From: Candidatus Bathyarchaeota archaeon
GTDB lineage: Archaea; Thermoproteota; Bathyarchaeia; TCS64
Reading direction: 5' to 3'
Length of the DNA: 17,689 nucleotides
Assembly (NCBI GenBank): GCA_002726865.1
Contig: PBSW01000047.1
Span: 1 to 17,689 of the forward strand
In this document: piece after piece, positions 1 to 7,544 of the stretch
Layout: each line of letters starts with the position of its first letter
Position numbering within the stretch: the first letter of the stretch is position 1
Notes under the pieces: model-generated
The model's database searches: none
The model's input: only the letters and a program-made list of their open reading frames with translations
What the model was told of the DNA's origin: nothing
Made by a program: the position numbers and the translations under genes

Positions 1-176
1 CGTGGGAGAGAATAATTAGTAATCCTTCCTAGGTGGTTAAGGATCCATAGAACATTATTGGCTTCTTCAATTGGTTTCCAGTTCGCCTCAGTTTCCGTGA
101 TGCCCTCACATGTCCTTTCAAGTCTATTAAAAGCGTGCTCGGTTAATCCCTTTAAAACTGCTATATCCCTGTCCAT
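1..176 (-). CDS. DinB-like protein, 3'-truncated by the window edge
   Basis: Reading the minus strand from the ATG at 176 gives 58 codons open to the window edge, beginning MDRDIAVLKGLTEHAFNRLE. The visible part has an N-terminal amphipathic helix and a Trp-Lys-Pro turn around residues 35-37, then a helix with an Asn-His pair (LWILNHLGRITNY, about residues 43-55). This pattern resembles the first two helices of the DinB/YfiT four-helix bundle, in which His residues bind a metal. The start is supported by GGTGA ending five bases before the ATG. A longer ATG frame just upstream (from 197) is a different frame that reads into the tRNA and is rejected. A TTATTAATA element at 207-215 could be the TATA box. 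The family call rests on about 58 residues, so function (thiol transferase or hydrolase-like) is not assigned. Confidence 0.55.
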   Translation of the reverse strand, partial: MDRDIAVLKGLTEHAFNRLERTCEGITETEANWKPIEEANNVLWILNHLGRITNYSLP

Positions 177-315
177 GTTGTTCACCTTCTTTCATAACCT
201 GGTGACATATTAATAACCCTCTTTTAATTGGGCGGGAGTTAAAGATTAGTCTCATTTTGGTTTTTTTTATTCGGGGGAACGTTTTTAGGTTGTTTACTTG
301 ATGTCTTGGTGAAGT

Positions 316-392
316 GGGCTGGTAGTTCAGTTGGTATGAATGCTGCCTTGGCAGGGCAGAGGTCGGGGGTTCAAATCCCTCCCAGTCCACCA
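316..392 (+). tRNA. tRNA-Ala (anticodon GGC), no intron, CCA encoded
   Basis: A full cloverleaf can be drawn by hand. The acceptor arm GGGCTGG (316-322) pairs with CCAGTCC (382-388), with discriminator A389 and CCA at 390-392. The D stem is GTTC/GAAT. The anticodon stem is CTGCC (343-347) with GGCAG (355-359), and its loop TTGGCAG places GGC at positions 34-36. The T stem is GGGGG/CCCTC with loop TTCAAAT. The third acceptor pair is G318-T386 (G3:U70), the classic alanine identity element, which independently supports the assignment. A GTTTTTAGG element at 281-289 lies at the right distance to be its TATA box. Confidence 0.96.
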
Positions 393-740
393 TAAATTTT
401 ATCCTGCGGTCAAAAAATATCTTGAGACCTCATCTCTGAAAAAATCAAACTAATTGATGAAATAGTTCAAGACTCCACTATTCAAAAGAATTGGTCCAGC
501 GATGATGAAATCGAAACGATAGAACTCCCTAGGAATGGCGAGGATGTATTCCAAGTTTTTCTACAAACTAAGCTAATGGACCTTATGGTGAATGCGCGAA
601 TTTTCGGGATTTTTATTCTTTAACATGTTGGTTTATGTTTAAACAGGATTTAAGAAAAAGTAAAAACTGACGAATTAAATCATAGAATCAGTCTAGTCAA
701 CTCACTTAGCGTGTGTTTGTCGGTTTTCCTTAAGAGTAGG
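393..740. other. spacer between tRNA-Ala and tRNA-Asp with a start-less open stretch
   Basis: No complete gene is visible here. On the plus strand 426-623 is open for 65 codons up to a TAA. Its translation looks protein-like (ISEKIKLIDEIVQD, then DEIETIELPRNGEDVFQVFL), but no ATG, GTG or TTG occurs in the first 50 codons and a TGA lies directly upstream. It could be a remnant of a gene or of an element integrated at the tRNA 3' end, or chance. No flanking repeat of the tRNA 3' end was found in the spacer. Confidence 0.3.
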
Positions 741-819
741 TGGCGCCCTGGCCGGGATTCGAACCCGGGATCTCCGGCGTGACAGGCCAGCATAATAGGC
801 CAGACTATACTACCAGGGC
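741..819 (-). tRNA. tRNA-Asp (anticodon GTC), no intron, CCA encoded
   Basis: On the minus strand the acceptor arm GCCCTGG (819-813) pairs with CCAGGGC, followed by discriminator G and CCA (743-741). The anticodon stem CTGGC/GCCGG closes the loop CTGTCAC, which gives GTC. The T arm is CCGGG, TTCGAAT, CCCGG. The D stem is weak (GTAT against TTAT) with a TGGCC-containing loop. A GTTTATC element about 35 bases upstream of the 5' end (850-856) could be its TATA box. The gene lies downstream of, and in the same direction as, the RAM-domain gene at 880-1122, so read-through is possible. Confidence 0.95.
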
Positions 820-879
820 AAGATTTGAAAGAAAGGAATCTCTAAGGCAGATAAACGTTGCGCCTAAGATGGACACCTC

Positions 880-1122
880 TTATTTATTTTCCTTAGCTAT
901 TATCATTGTCGAGGTCATGAAGATGTTAGGAATAGATCTCAACTGGGAGGTGATGAACTCGTCAAGTCGGTTCATATCCTTTGCTGTCACCTTGATGATC
1001 GCGTCATATTCTCCGTATATGGTTGCAACCTCTTCTACCTCCCTGAACTCTACAAGGGCCTTGCAAACCTCATCTTCCGTTCCGGTACTTACATTCACTA
1101 ATATGTAGGCTTTAACCGTCAT
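880..1122 (-). CDS. Stand-alone Lrp/AsnC ligand-binding (RAM) domain protein
   Basis: This 80-residue protein begins MTVKAYILVNVSTG and consists only of the alpha-beta RAM (Lrp/AsnC C-terminal) fold: strand AYILVNV, a helix with EDEVCKAL, strand EVATIYGEYDAIIKV, a helix with DEFITSQLRSI, then strand MTSTMII. The Gly-Glu-Tyr-Asp motif (about residues 43-46) is at the usual ligand-site turn. There is no helix-turn-helix, so it is unlikely to bind DNA alone. RAM domains form dimers or octamers and bind amino acids; this protein may modulate a partner Lrp regulator. I chose the ATG at 1122 rather than one ten codons upstream, because GAGGG lies four bases before it and the family's first strand starts there. 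It lies downstream of leuB, after a 490-base spacer, which makes a leucine-sensing role tempting but unproven. It resembles the protein at 10035. Confidence 0.85.
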   Translation of the reverse strand: MTVKAYILVNVSTGTEDEVCKALVEFREVEEVATIYGEYDAIIKVTAKDMNRLDEFITSQLRSIPNIFMTSTMIIAKENK

Positions 1123-1150
1123 AATCCCTCGAACTATCGGAGGAAACACC

Positions 1151-1160
1151 ATTTATAGGT
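1151..1160 (-). promoter_or_regulatory. possible TATA box for the RAM gene
   Basis: The minus strand reads ACCTATAAAT here, 29-38 bases before the ATG at 1122. A transcript starting about 26 bases downstream would carry only a few bases of leader. The element lies inside the start-less open stretch ending at 1134, so one of the two readings may be accidental. Confidence 0.35.
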
Positions 1161-1566
1161 GTATTGCGTTTGGCCACCATGGCTCCTAATAATCAGTAAG
1201 GATTTGGTCTTCGCAGTCATAGAATTGAGGATCCTTTTGTTGTCCTTTTTTCCCACCCCGATAATTCCAGCGCCCTCCATCCCAGAAGGTTTTACCTTAC
1301 CGTGGACTGGGAATTCCCGGTCCTCCCTATAAAGATCGATTTGAACTGTATATACTGAAGTTTCTTTTTTGTTATTGACGATCTACTTTCTGAGCATCCA
1401 CGGTTTTCTGTGAGACTGCTTGAAACTGCGTCCATGAGGGCTAGCTCCATTGCGAATATTGCAATTAAGTGGAGGACTAAAGTTTTCCTGATCTCTTCTA
1501 ATCACTCTATGGTAATGCTATCAAGGGTCATATCTAGCGCTTGACGGAATCTGAACTTAATTTAAT

Positions 1567-1600
1567 AACTTTTCCTTCAGATATAATTAACGAAAAAGTT
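1567..1600 (-). terminator. possible terminator hairpin after leuB
   Basis: AACTTTT (1567-1573) and AAAAGTT (1594-1600) are inverted repeats with a 20-base loop, 15 bases beyond the leuB stop. On the minus strand the first arm carries a short T-run. The arms are A+T-rich and the call is weak. Confidence 0.25.
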
Positions 1601-1614
1601 TCATTTAATGGAGA

Positions 1615-2625
1615 CTATACGATCTTTTCCGCAATAGCTGCAGCAACTTGTTTAGTTGTGGCCTCGCCCCCTAGGTCGGGAGTGAGCGTCTTCGCCTCTT
1701 TCAGAACACCGATCACAGCGTTATCGATAGACTTGGCGAACTCTATTTCTCCAAGCCACTCAAGCATCATAGAAGCTGACAGGATCATCGCAATGGGATT
1801 AGCGATGCCTTTCCCAGCTATGTCAGGAGCGCTGCCATGTACGGGCTCAAAGATGCTACAATTCTCTCCAATATTCCCCGATGGTGCCATCCCCAGTCCT
1901 CCGACGATAGCAGCTGCCTCGTCGGAGAGTATATCCCCAAACATATTAGTGGTCACAAGGACGTCAAACTGCCCCGGGTTCAAGAGAAGTTTCATGGCAC
2001 ATGCATCAACTATCATCTCCTGGTATTCCATGTCGGGATAAGATTCTGCAATCCTCCTACAGGCTTCAAGGAAGACCCCGCAAGTCAGATCCAGTACGTT
2101 GTTTTTATGTACACTGGTAACCTTACTCCGATTGTTTTTAGATGCATATTCGAAGGCAAACCGTGCAATCCTCTCTGACGCCTGCCTTGTGATGATCCTG
2201 AGATTGAGGCCCCAGTCTGGGCCTCTGTACCCTAACATCTTGTATAGCCCTTCTGTGTTCTCTCTTACCATAACGATATCTACTTCCTCTCTAAGCGAAG
2301 GGACGTTTGGATAGACCTTGGTGGGTCTAACGTTAGCATATAACTTAAGCTCCTGTCGGAGGGGCAAGATCACTTCCTTCGCGGTCTCTCCGACCGCAGC
2401 GAAAAGGGCAGCATCGGATTCCCGGACTGCCTCCACGGTTCCCGGTGGCATCGCTATACCCGTCCTAACCTTTAACTCATCTCCAACCGGGAGTTCCTTG
2501 AACTCGAATGCGATTTTCCCCTTGCTCTCTGCTAGCATCTCCAGGATCGAAACCGCGGCTGCCATAACCTCAGGGCCGATACCATCCCCTGGGAGTGTTA
2601 CGATCTTGTATAGGGTTATTTTCAC
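1615..2625 (-). CDS. leuB: 3-isopropylmalate dehydrogenase
   Basis: This enzyme oxidises and decarboxylates 3-isopropylmalate with NAD+ to give 2-ketoisocaproate, the direct precursor of leucine. The 336 residues carry the beta-decarboxylating dehydrogenase hallmarks: GDGIGPEV (13-20); the substrate arginines R90, R100 in LYANVRP and R121 in REN; Tyr128 in EGLY; Lys174 in SVHKNNVLD; the metal aspartates of NMFGDILSDEA (227-237); and the dinucleotide loop HGSAPDIAGKGIANP (263-277). Length fits archaeal members. It starts with GTG at 2625, overlapping the leuD stop by four bases (GTGA), with GGAG just upstream. Close relatives act on isocitrate, homoisocitrate or 3-methylmalate, so the assignment to leucine synthesis comes mainly from leuA, leuC and leuD being in the same operon. 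A side role in the citramalate route to isoleucine is possible. Confidence 0.93.
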   Translation of the reverse strand: MKITLYKIVTLPGDGIGPEVMAAAVSILEMLAESKGKIAFEFKELPVGDELKVRTGIAMPPGTVEAVRESDAALFAAVGETAKEVILPLRQELKLYANVRPTKVYPNVPSLREEVDIVMVRENTEGLYKMLGYRGPDWGLNLRIITRQASERIARFAFEYASKNNRSKVTSVHKNNVLDLTCGVFLEACRRIAESYPDMEYQEMIVDACAMKLLLNPGQFDVLVTTNMFGDILSDEAAAIVGGLGMAPSGNIGENCSIFEPVHGSAPDIAGKGIANPIAMILSASMMLEWLGEIEFAKSIDNAVIGVLKEAKTLTPDLGGEATTKQVAAAIAEKIV

Positions 2626-3119
2626 CAGCTCTCCATGTTTTCATTTAGATAGCCTGCAAGGCCTCCATTGTTGAGGACTTTTACCATGAATTCCGGAAGG
2701 GGAGTGAAACGCAGTTCGTTGTATGTGCGATTAACCTTAATGGTTCCCCCTGAGATGTCTACTTCAATAGTATCCCCTTCCTCCACCGCATCCGTTATCC
2801 CAGGGCACTCCAAGGCGGGGAGCCCGATATTTATGGAATTCCTGTAGAATATACGGGCAAAAGACTCGGCTATGACTATGCTTATCCCTGCGTATTTCAA
2901 AGCAAGAGGTGCATGCTCTCTGCTTGAACCGCAACCAAAATTTCTTCCCCCTATTAAAATATCTCCCTCCTGAATTTTATTAGGGAAATTGGGACTGATG
3001 CCCTCCATTGCATGCCTTGCCATTTCCACGGGGTCCACCAGCTCTAGGTATTTTCCAGGAATTATAAGATCGGTGTTTATGTCATCACCAAAAATCCATA
3101 CCATGCCTTTCTGTCTCAC
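2622..3119 (-). CDS. leuD: 3-isopropylmalate dehydratase small subunit
   Basis: This is the small swivelling subunit of isopropylmalate isomerase. It pairs with LeuC to convert 2-isopropylmalate to 3-isopropylmalate. The 165-residue protein shows GDDINTD (11-17) and the substrate-binding signature GRNFGCGSSREHAP (58-71), followed by IAESFARIFYRNSINIGLP (83-101), all typical of the short archaeal/LeuD2 class. The start is GTG at 3119: AGGTGAT lies five to six bases upstream, while the internal ATG at 3104 has a purine stretch too close to serve. Only five bases separate it from leuC, and it overlaps leuB by four, so the three are translationally coupled. Archaea often have a second LeuCD-like pair acting on homoaconitate; nothing here separates the two, but leuA and leuB next door favour leucine synthesis. 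Confidence 0.95.
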   Translation of the reverse strand: MRQKGMVWIFGDDINTDLIIPGKYLELVDPVEMARHAMEGISPNFPNKIQEGDILIGGRNFGCGSSREHAPLALKYAGISIVIAESFARIFYRNSINIGLPALECPGITDAVEEGDTIEVDISGGTIKVNRTYNELRFTPLPEFMVKVLNNGGLAGYLNENMESW

Positions 3120-3124
3120 TTATA

Positions 3125-4405
3125 TCACCTTAAGTCCCGGGGGTCAGTGATTACACCCTTTATTGCCGAAGCTGCAGCGACCGCGGGCGAAGATAAATAG
3201 ACAAATGCTTCAGGGCTCCCCTGCCTCCCCTGGAAATTCCTGTTGGATGTTGTCAATCCAATCTCGCCTGGCGCCAGGAGCCCTATATGACCCCCAAAAC
3301 AGGCTCCGCAACTAGGGTTACTGAAAATCGCCCCCGACTCCACGATTGTTTGGATGATCCCTGCCTTGAGAGCTTCAAGATAGACTTCATTAGATGCAGG
3401 GACTACTAAAAGTCTGGTATCGGGATGGACCTTTTTGCCCTTCAATATGGATGCAGCAACTCTGAGGTCCTCCAGTCTGCCGTTGGTACATGAGCCTATA
3501 AATGACTGGTTGATCGCAGAGCCCTCAACCTCACTGATAGGCTTCACATTGTCTACTTTATGAGGACAGGCTATTTGGGGCTCTAGATCGTCCACTGGGA
3601 CATCTTGTATCATCTTATAAGAGGCATCCTCATCGGAGAAAACAGGATTGAATACCCCGTCCGTCCTGTCTCTGAGATAGGCATACGTTGTCTTGTCGGG
3701 CTCCACGATGCCGGCCTTACCTCCAAGCTCGATGGCCATATTGCATAGTGTCATCCTTCCAGAGACACTCATCTTGGAGATAGTGTTTCCGTGAAACTCC
3801 AAAGCATTGTATGTAGCTCCGTCAGCCCCAATAAGTCCAGCGGTTTTTAGGATGACATCCTTAGGAGTCACAAACTCAGGAAGAATACCCTCAACTTGGA
3901 CCCTAATAGTCTCAGGAACCCTAAGCCAAATTTTCCCTGTAGCCAGAATTGCCCCCATGTCGGTTGAACCTACCCCTGTGGCGAAAGCGCCAAAAGCTCC
4001 ATGAGTGCAGGTATGGGAATCTGCACCAATCACGAGATATCCGGGTTTAACATGGCCTTTCTCAGGGAGCACTTGATGACAAACTCCAGATTCGACGTCA
4101 TAAAAGTTGGTTATTCCCTGTTCCTTTACGAACGCTCGGATATCTCGGTGGACAGTTGCCGCCATCAATGTAGACGCTGGGGCGACGTGGTCGAGGATGG
4201 GGACGATTTTGGTATTGTCCCAAACCTTTTTCCGACCCATAGCCTTCATAGCTTTCACCGATAGGATTGTGGTGAGGTCGGGCATCATCGCGACATCAAC
4301 TCGGGCCTTTACAATTTCCCCAGCAGATGCGTCCTTTTGCTCTGAGGCTCTAGCTAGGATCTTCTCAGAGATCGTCCTGCCCCTCTGATCTTCAGTCGAT
4401 GTCAT
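3125..4405 (-). CDS. leuC: 3-isopropylmalate dehydratase large subunit
   Basis: This is the [4Fe-4S] catalytic subunit of isopropylmalate isomerase, an aconitase-family enzyme. The three cluster ligands are visible as Cys306 in IGSCTNGR and Cys366 and Cys369 in NPSCGACFGG. Other family blocks are DSHTCTHGAFGAFATGVGST (129-148) and the C-terminal TSNRNFQGRQGS (386-397). The length of 426 residues matches the archaeal/LeuC2 subfamily rather than the longer bacterial LeuC. The gene begins at ATG 4405, inside the last 14 bases of leuA, and ends five bases before leuD, so the leuA-C-D-B string behaves as one unit. The first 20 or so residues (TSTEDQRGRT) extend slightly beyond the conserved core that starts at TISEKIL. 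Confidence 0.96.
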   Translation of the reverse strand: MTSTEDQRGRTISEKILARASEQKDASAGEIVKARVDVAMMPDLTTILSVKAMKAMGRKKVWDNTKIVPILDHVAPASTLMAATVHRDIRAFVKEQGITNFYDVESGVCHQVLPEKGHVKPGYLVIGADSHTCTHGAFGAFATGVGSTDMGAILATGKIWLRVPETIRVQVEGILPEFVTPKDVILKTAGLIGADGATYNALEFHGNTISKMSVSGRMTLCNMAIELGGKAGIVEPDKTTYAYLRDRTDGVFNPVFSDEDASYKMIQDVPVDDLEPQIACPHKVDNVKPISEVEGSAINQSFIGSCTNGRLEDLRVAASILKGKKVHPDTRLLVVPASNEVYLEALKAGIIQTIVESGAIFSNPSCGACFGGHIGLLAPGEIGLTTSNRNFQGRQGSPEAFVYLSSPAVAAASAIKGVITDPRDLR

Positions 4406-5942
4406 GATTTTCCTTGGAAAGGAGCCTGTTCATCCCTTTTAAGATTGCGTCCACACTCGCCATCACGGTGTCCCCACTTACACCGTTCGCAGTCACGAAC
4501 TTGTCACCTTGTTTAAGGTGAACAGTTACATCTGCGACTGCGTCGGTGCCCCCTGTTATAGCCTTCATCATGAACTTTTCAAGTGAGACGCTAGTAAATC
4601 CATTAACGACGTTTCTGATAGCATTAATCGCGGAGTCTATTGGGCCGTTGCCAACTCCAGAACCTTTGTATTCTTTGCCACCAACTATAAGGGTAACTGA
4701 GGCTGTGGGTGTAATCGTATTCCCTGTGACAACGAGGAGCTGCTGGAGTTTTACATAGTCCTCCTCCTTTAGGTCCATTACATGCCTTGCGATAGCGTAA
4801 AGGTCTGCATCTGTAATGGCTTTTCCGGTGTCTCCAAGCTTCTTAACCTTGGCCGCAATCTCCTTCAGTTGTTCTCTAGTGGCTTCGAGGCCGAGATCTG
4901 CCACCATATTAGAGATTCCGTGCCTTCCTGCATGCTTCCCAGCCACCAACCTGCTCCGTTTTCCTACGAACTCAGGACGGAGGATCTCGTAGTTCCCTGA
5001 GTGACTCAGGATTCCGTGTACATGGATTCCTGCCTCATGTGAGAAAGCGTTATCTCCGATTATGGGAGTTGAGGATGGCATGTAGACACCACTTAGTCTC
5101 TCAACTAGGGCCGATGTATCCGCGATCTTTTTTGTATTGATTCCTGTCTTTATTTTATATTGGGCCGCGAGGCAGACCACAACCTCCTCGAGAGAGGTGT
5201 TACCGGCCCTCTCACTCAATCCGTTGACGCATACGTGGGCTTGCTCCGCACCCGCCTCTATAGCGGCAAGTGTATTGGCCGTAGCCTGACCGAGATCATC
5301 ATGGGCATGGGCGCTGAGGGGGACGTGGGTTGAGGACTTAAGCTCCTTAAAGAACTCATATGTCATCCGGGGGGTCATAACACCAACGGTATCCGGAATA
5401 TTCAGCATCTCGGCACCAGCATCCTCAGCCGCGTTGCAAATCTCGATAAGAAAATCCATCTCGGTACGTGTTGCGTCCTGGGGACTGTATTCCACGAAGA
5501 CGCCATGATCCTTGGCATATTCAATGCCCTCTATAGACCGCTTGATTACGTCCTCTCTTGTAGTTTTCATCATTGTTTCGATATGTAGGTCACTAGTTGA
5601 GATGAATATGTGAATATAGGGAACATCACATTTGAGGGCTATGTCAATATCCTCCTTGAGGGGCCTCGAGAGAGCAACAATCTGAGCGTCAAGCCCAAGG
5701 GCTGCTATCCGCCTGACTGATTCAGTTTCACCCTCAGAAGTTATAGGGAATCCCGCCTCGATCCGGGGGACCCTCAGCTCGTCAAGCTGTTGTGCTATCA
5801 AAACCTTTTCATCTACAGTATATGTGACCCCAGGCATTTGTTCTCCATCCCTGAGGGTTGTGTCAAATATCCAGACATTGTCAGGAGCGCGACGCTCCAG
5901 ATCAGCTTGGTATTGGCTCAGGTAGAAATCTTTTTTGCTCAT
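4392..5942 (-). CDS. leuA: 2-isopropylmalate synthase
   Basis: This enzyme condenses acetyl-CoA with 2-ketoisovalerate, the committed step of leucine synthesis. The 516 residues have an N-terminal TIM barrel with FDTTLRDGEQMPGV (26-39; metal Asp and catalytic Arg), the metal histidines in SAHAHDDLGQA (210-220), VNGLSERAGNTSLEEVV (239-255) and HEAGIHVHG (302-310). A C-terminal LeuA-dimer domain (about 393-505, including GSGVGNGPIDSAINA) is the allosteric part that usually senses leucine or isoleucine. Relatives with the same layout include citramalate synthase and homocitrate synthase; the operon with leuC, leuD and leuB favours isopropylmalate synthase. It starts at ATG 5942 without a strong ribosome site (AAGG about 11 bases away). 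Transcription probably starts in the 350-base spacer upstream. The gene overlaps leuC by 14 bases. Confidence 0.9.
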   Translation of the reverse strand: MSKKDFYLSQYQADLERRAPDNVWIFDTTLRDGEQMPGVTYTVDEKVLIAQQLDELRVPRIEAGFPITSEGETESVRRIAALGLDAQIVALSRPLKEDIDIALKCDVPYIHIFISTSDLHIETMMKTTREDVIKRSIEGIEYAKDHGVFVEYSPQDATRTEMDFLIEICNAAEDAGAEMLNIPDTVGVMTPRMTYEFFKELKSSTHVPLSAHAHDDLGQATANTLAAIEAGAEQAHVCVNGLSERAGNTSLEEVVVCLAAQYKIKTGINTKKIADTSALVERLSGVYMPSSTPIIGDNAFSHEAGIHVHGILSHSGNYEILRPEFVGKRSRLVAGKHAGRHGISNMVADLGLEATREQLKEIAAKVKKLGDTGKAITDADLYAIARHVMDLKEEDYVKLQQLLVVTGNTITPTASVTLIVGGKEYKGSGVGNGPIDSAINAIRNVVNGFTSVSLEKFMMKAITGGTDAVADVTVHLKQGDKFVTANGVSGDTVMASVDAILKGMNRLLSKENHDID

Positions 5943-6292
5943 ATAGGAAACCTTGAGGTGACCAAACAGGTCTCATACAAACTAATAACAATTATGCGTT
6001 TGGAAAACCACATATCAGGATCTCTGAATATAAACGGAGTTGAATATCAATCCTCTAATTTCCTACAGGCCGTGTGTAATAAAGGGAAAAAAAGTCAAAT
6101 GAATAACCTTGGACCTCACTACTCCACATTGGGAGAATACGGAATCCCATTCCATATGATTAATAATACAACATTATCTAAAAACTTTTGCAGGTGTTAA
6201 CCTACAATAATATTTATAAGCTTTAATAAATAACAGTAAATTAAGAGGAAAAAACGATCATACCAACGACAGATACTCGCGCGGAGATGATT
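5943..6292 (-). promoter_or_regulatory. leuA upstream region with candidate promoters and inverted repeats
   Basis: No gene is visible in this 350-base spacer between the acyl-CoA dehydrogenase stop and leuA. Two minus-strand TATA-like elements are present: GTTTATATTC at 6035-6026, giving a leader of about 60 bases, and GCTTATAAATA at 6221-6211, giving about 250. GGAATCCCATTCC (6141-6153) is a perfect 5-base inverted repeat around a 3-base centre. An imperfect hairpin (GAGACC and GGTCACCTC arms) lies at about 5955-5974, close to the leuA start. These are possible control sites for the leucine operon. Confidence 0.35.
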
Positions 6293-7498
6293 CTACCTTT
6301 TGGTCCACTCTCGTCCAAGTGTCTCCCTGGCAATAACGATTTTTTGAATGTTAGCTGCGCCCTCCGCCCCAATGCAGTAACTCATCACCCCACGGATTCC
6401 CATCTCCAGAGGACATTCCTTTGTATATCCATATGCGCCCATCCACAGCATCACCCTCCTGAAAGTGTCGAGGGCGTGATGAGGCGCGAGATATTTACAC
6501 ATCGAGAGATATTTTGAGACTTCGAGTGGTGTGAATGTTCCATGCTGGTATTTTTGGTCCATCATCCAGGCCGTTCTGTATATAAGCATCTTGATAGCCT
6601 CGTGATGCGCGACCATATCAGCGAGGTCGAATTGAATGCCTTGGCACTTGGCTATGGGCTGACCAAAAACATTACGCTCCTTGATATATTCCATACCGAT
6701 TTCCATGGCTCTCTCTGCTGCACCAATGCAGCTCGCTGAGACCAGAACCCTGGCTGCGTCGAATCCCTCCATCGTTAGATAAAAACCCTGCCCAGTTTCT
6801 CCAAGCTGGTACTCTTCAGGAACCTTAACATCGTTCATTTTGAATCCACCAGTGCTGATGGCCATTCTTCCATAATTCTCGAACCGCTTGGATACTTCAA
6901 TCCCCTCCATGCCAAGTGGGAGGTAGGTAGCAGTCATGCCCTTATGCCCCTTAGATCGGTCACTGAACCCAGTTACGAAATATCCTCCTCCTATTTTCTG
7001 ACACTCGTGAGTGCCACTTATATACGTCTTCTCCCCGTTGAGAGTCCAGTGGCCGTCACCTTTCTCGAAGGTTGTGTGGAAGCCTGAGACATCTGATCCA
7101 CCACCTGGCTCAGTGACCCCAATACCGATGAAGGCCTCACCCCGGGCAGCCCTTCTAAGGCAGATATCCCGGACAACATCCTGACAGTACTTATCCACGA
7201 CGAACCCCCAGCTGGCTTGAACGAGGAAAAATACGGGCAGTGAGACGGAGATATCTGCATAGCCTAGCTCTTCCGCCGCAATTGTAGCTGTCACCCAGTC
7301 CGCCCCGACTCCTCCGTGGTCCTCAGGGAGGGTCATGCAGAGAAGACCTAGGTCCCCTAGCCCGCGGATGAGGTCCTTACCAAGCGTGTGGTTTGTATCG
7401 TTCTGCCTCACCCTTTCCATGGGGAGGTTCTTTGCCAGCCATCCTCGGATGGCCTCCCGAAACAAGTCTTGCTCCTCAGTGAAAGCAAAATTGATCAA
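6293..7498 (-). CDS. Acyl-CoA dehydrogenase
   Basis: This FAD enzyme introduces an alpha-beta double bond into an acyl-CoA and passes electrons to electron-transfer flavoprotein, whose genes lie just upstream. The 401 residues follow the family: an N-terminal helical domain starting FAFTEEQDLFREAIRGWL, the middle beta domain with VTEPGGGSDVSG (128-139) and WTLNGEKTYISG (151-162), and the C-terminal helical domain with ERNVFGQPIAKCQGIQFDLA (274-293). The catalytic base is probably Glu379 in IGAEGAANIQ. The usual Arg-Asp-Ala before it is RGV here, and the usual EGT reads EGA, so it is not a standard short- or medium-chain enzyme; substrate is unknown. The start is TTG at 7498, supported by AAGGTGA six bases upstream. 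The gene has its own promoter with a palindrome. Branched-chain, aromatic or cyclic acyl-CoAs are all possible. Confidence 0.92.
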   Translation of the reverse strand: MINFAFTEEQDLFREAIRGWLAKNLPMERVRQNDTNHTLGKDLIRGLGDLGLLCMTLPEDHGGVGADWVTATIAAEELGYADISVSLPVFFLVQASWGFVVDKYCQDVVRDICLRRAARGEAFIGIGVTEPGGGSDVSGFHTTFEKGDGHWTLNGEKTYISGTHECQKIGGGYFVTGFSDRSKGHKGMTATYLPLGMEGIEVSKRFENYGRMAISTGGFKMNDVKVPEEYQLGETGQGFYLTMEGFDAARVLVSASCIGAAERAMEIGMEYIKERNVFGQPIAKCQGIQFDLADMVAHHEAIKMLIYRTAWMMDQKYQHGTFTPLEVSKYLSMCKYLAPHHALDTFRRVMLWMGAYGYTKECPLEMGIRGVMSYCIGAEGAANIQKIVIARETLGREWTKR

Positions 7499-7533
7499 AT
7501 TATTTCACCTTTTCCAACTATATCTAATACTCG

Positions 7534-7544
7534 CTTTATTAAAA
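7534..7544 (-). promoter_or_regulatory. TATA box of the acyl-CoA dehydrogenase promoter
   Basis: The minus strand reads TTTTAATAAAG. A start about 27 bases downstream would fall near 7512, leaving a short leader that just includes the AAGGTGA ribosome site (7511-7505) before the TTG at 7498. The spacing is good, but the match to the TATA consensus is only fair. Confidence 0.45.

Larger units (their letters stand above)
1123..1614. other. spacer between leuB and RAM gene, with a start-less open stretch
   Basis: No complete gene is visible here. On the minus strand 1382-1134 is open for 82 codons plus a TAG that ends 11 bases before the RAM start. Its translation includes YTVQIDLYREDREFPVHGK, then PSGMEGAGIIGVGKKDNK, which reads like real protein. 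However, the first canonical start is the internal ATG in PSGMEG, and a TAG lies immediately upstream. It may be a 5'-truncated remnant, or a short 48-residue gene from that ATG. I do not recognise the family. Confidence 0.3.

Noticed and set aside
127..393. 88-residue minus-strand frame across tRNA-Ala
   Set aside because: Its N-terminus (WEGFEPPTSALPRQHS) is the translated antisense of the tRNA-Ala, a common false gene.
740..1108. 122-residue plus-strand frame beginning MAPWPGFEPGISG
   Set aside because: Antisense of tRNA-Asp, then antisense of the RAM gene, with no independent support.
4001..4388. Plus-strand frames opposite leuC
   Set aside because: They mirror well-conserved leuC codons on the other strand and have no recognisable domain or ribosome site.
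5715..5726. GACTGATTCAGT inside leuA resembling the acyl-CoA dehydrogenase operator
   Set aside because: It lies in conserved coding sequence and one arm is incomplete, so it is probably coincidence.
5790..6200. 136-residue plus-strand frame overlapping the leuA start
   Set aside because: More than a third is antisense to conserved leuA; the rest (spacer) shows no domain and no operon context.
5943..6292. Leucine attenuator or T-box before leuA
   Set aside because: No leucine-rich leader peptide or terminator/antiterminator pair with a T-run was found, and T-boxes are not expected in archaea.
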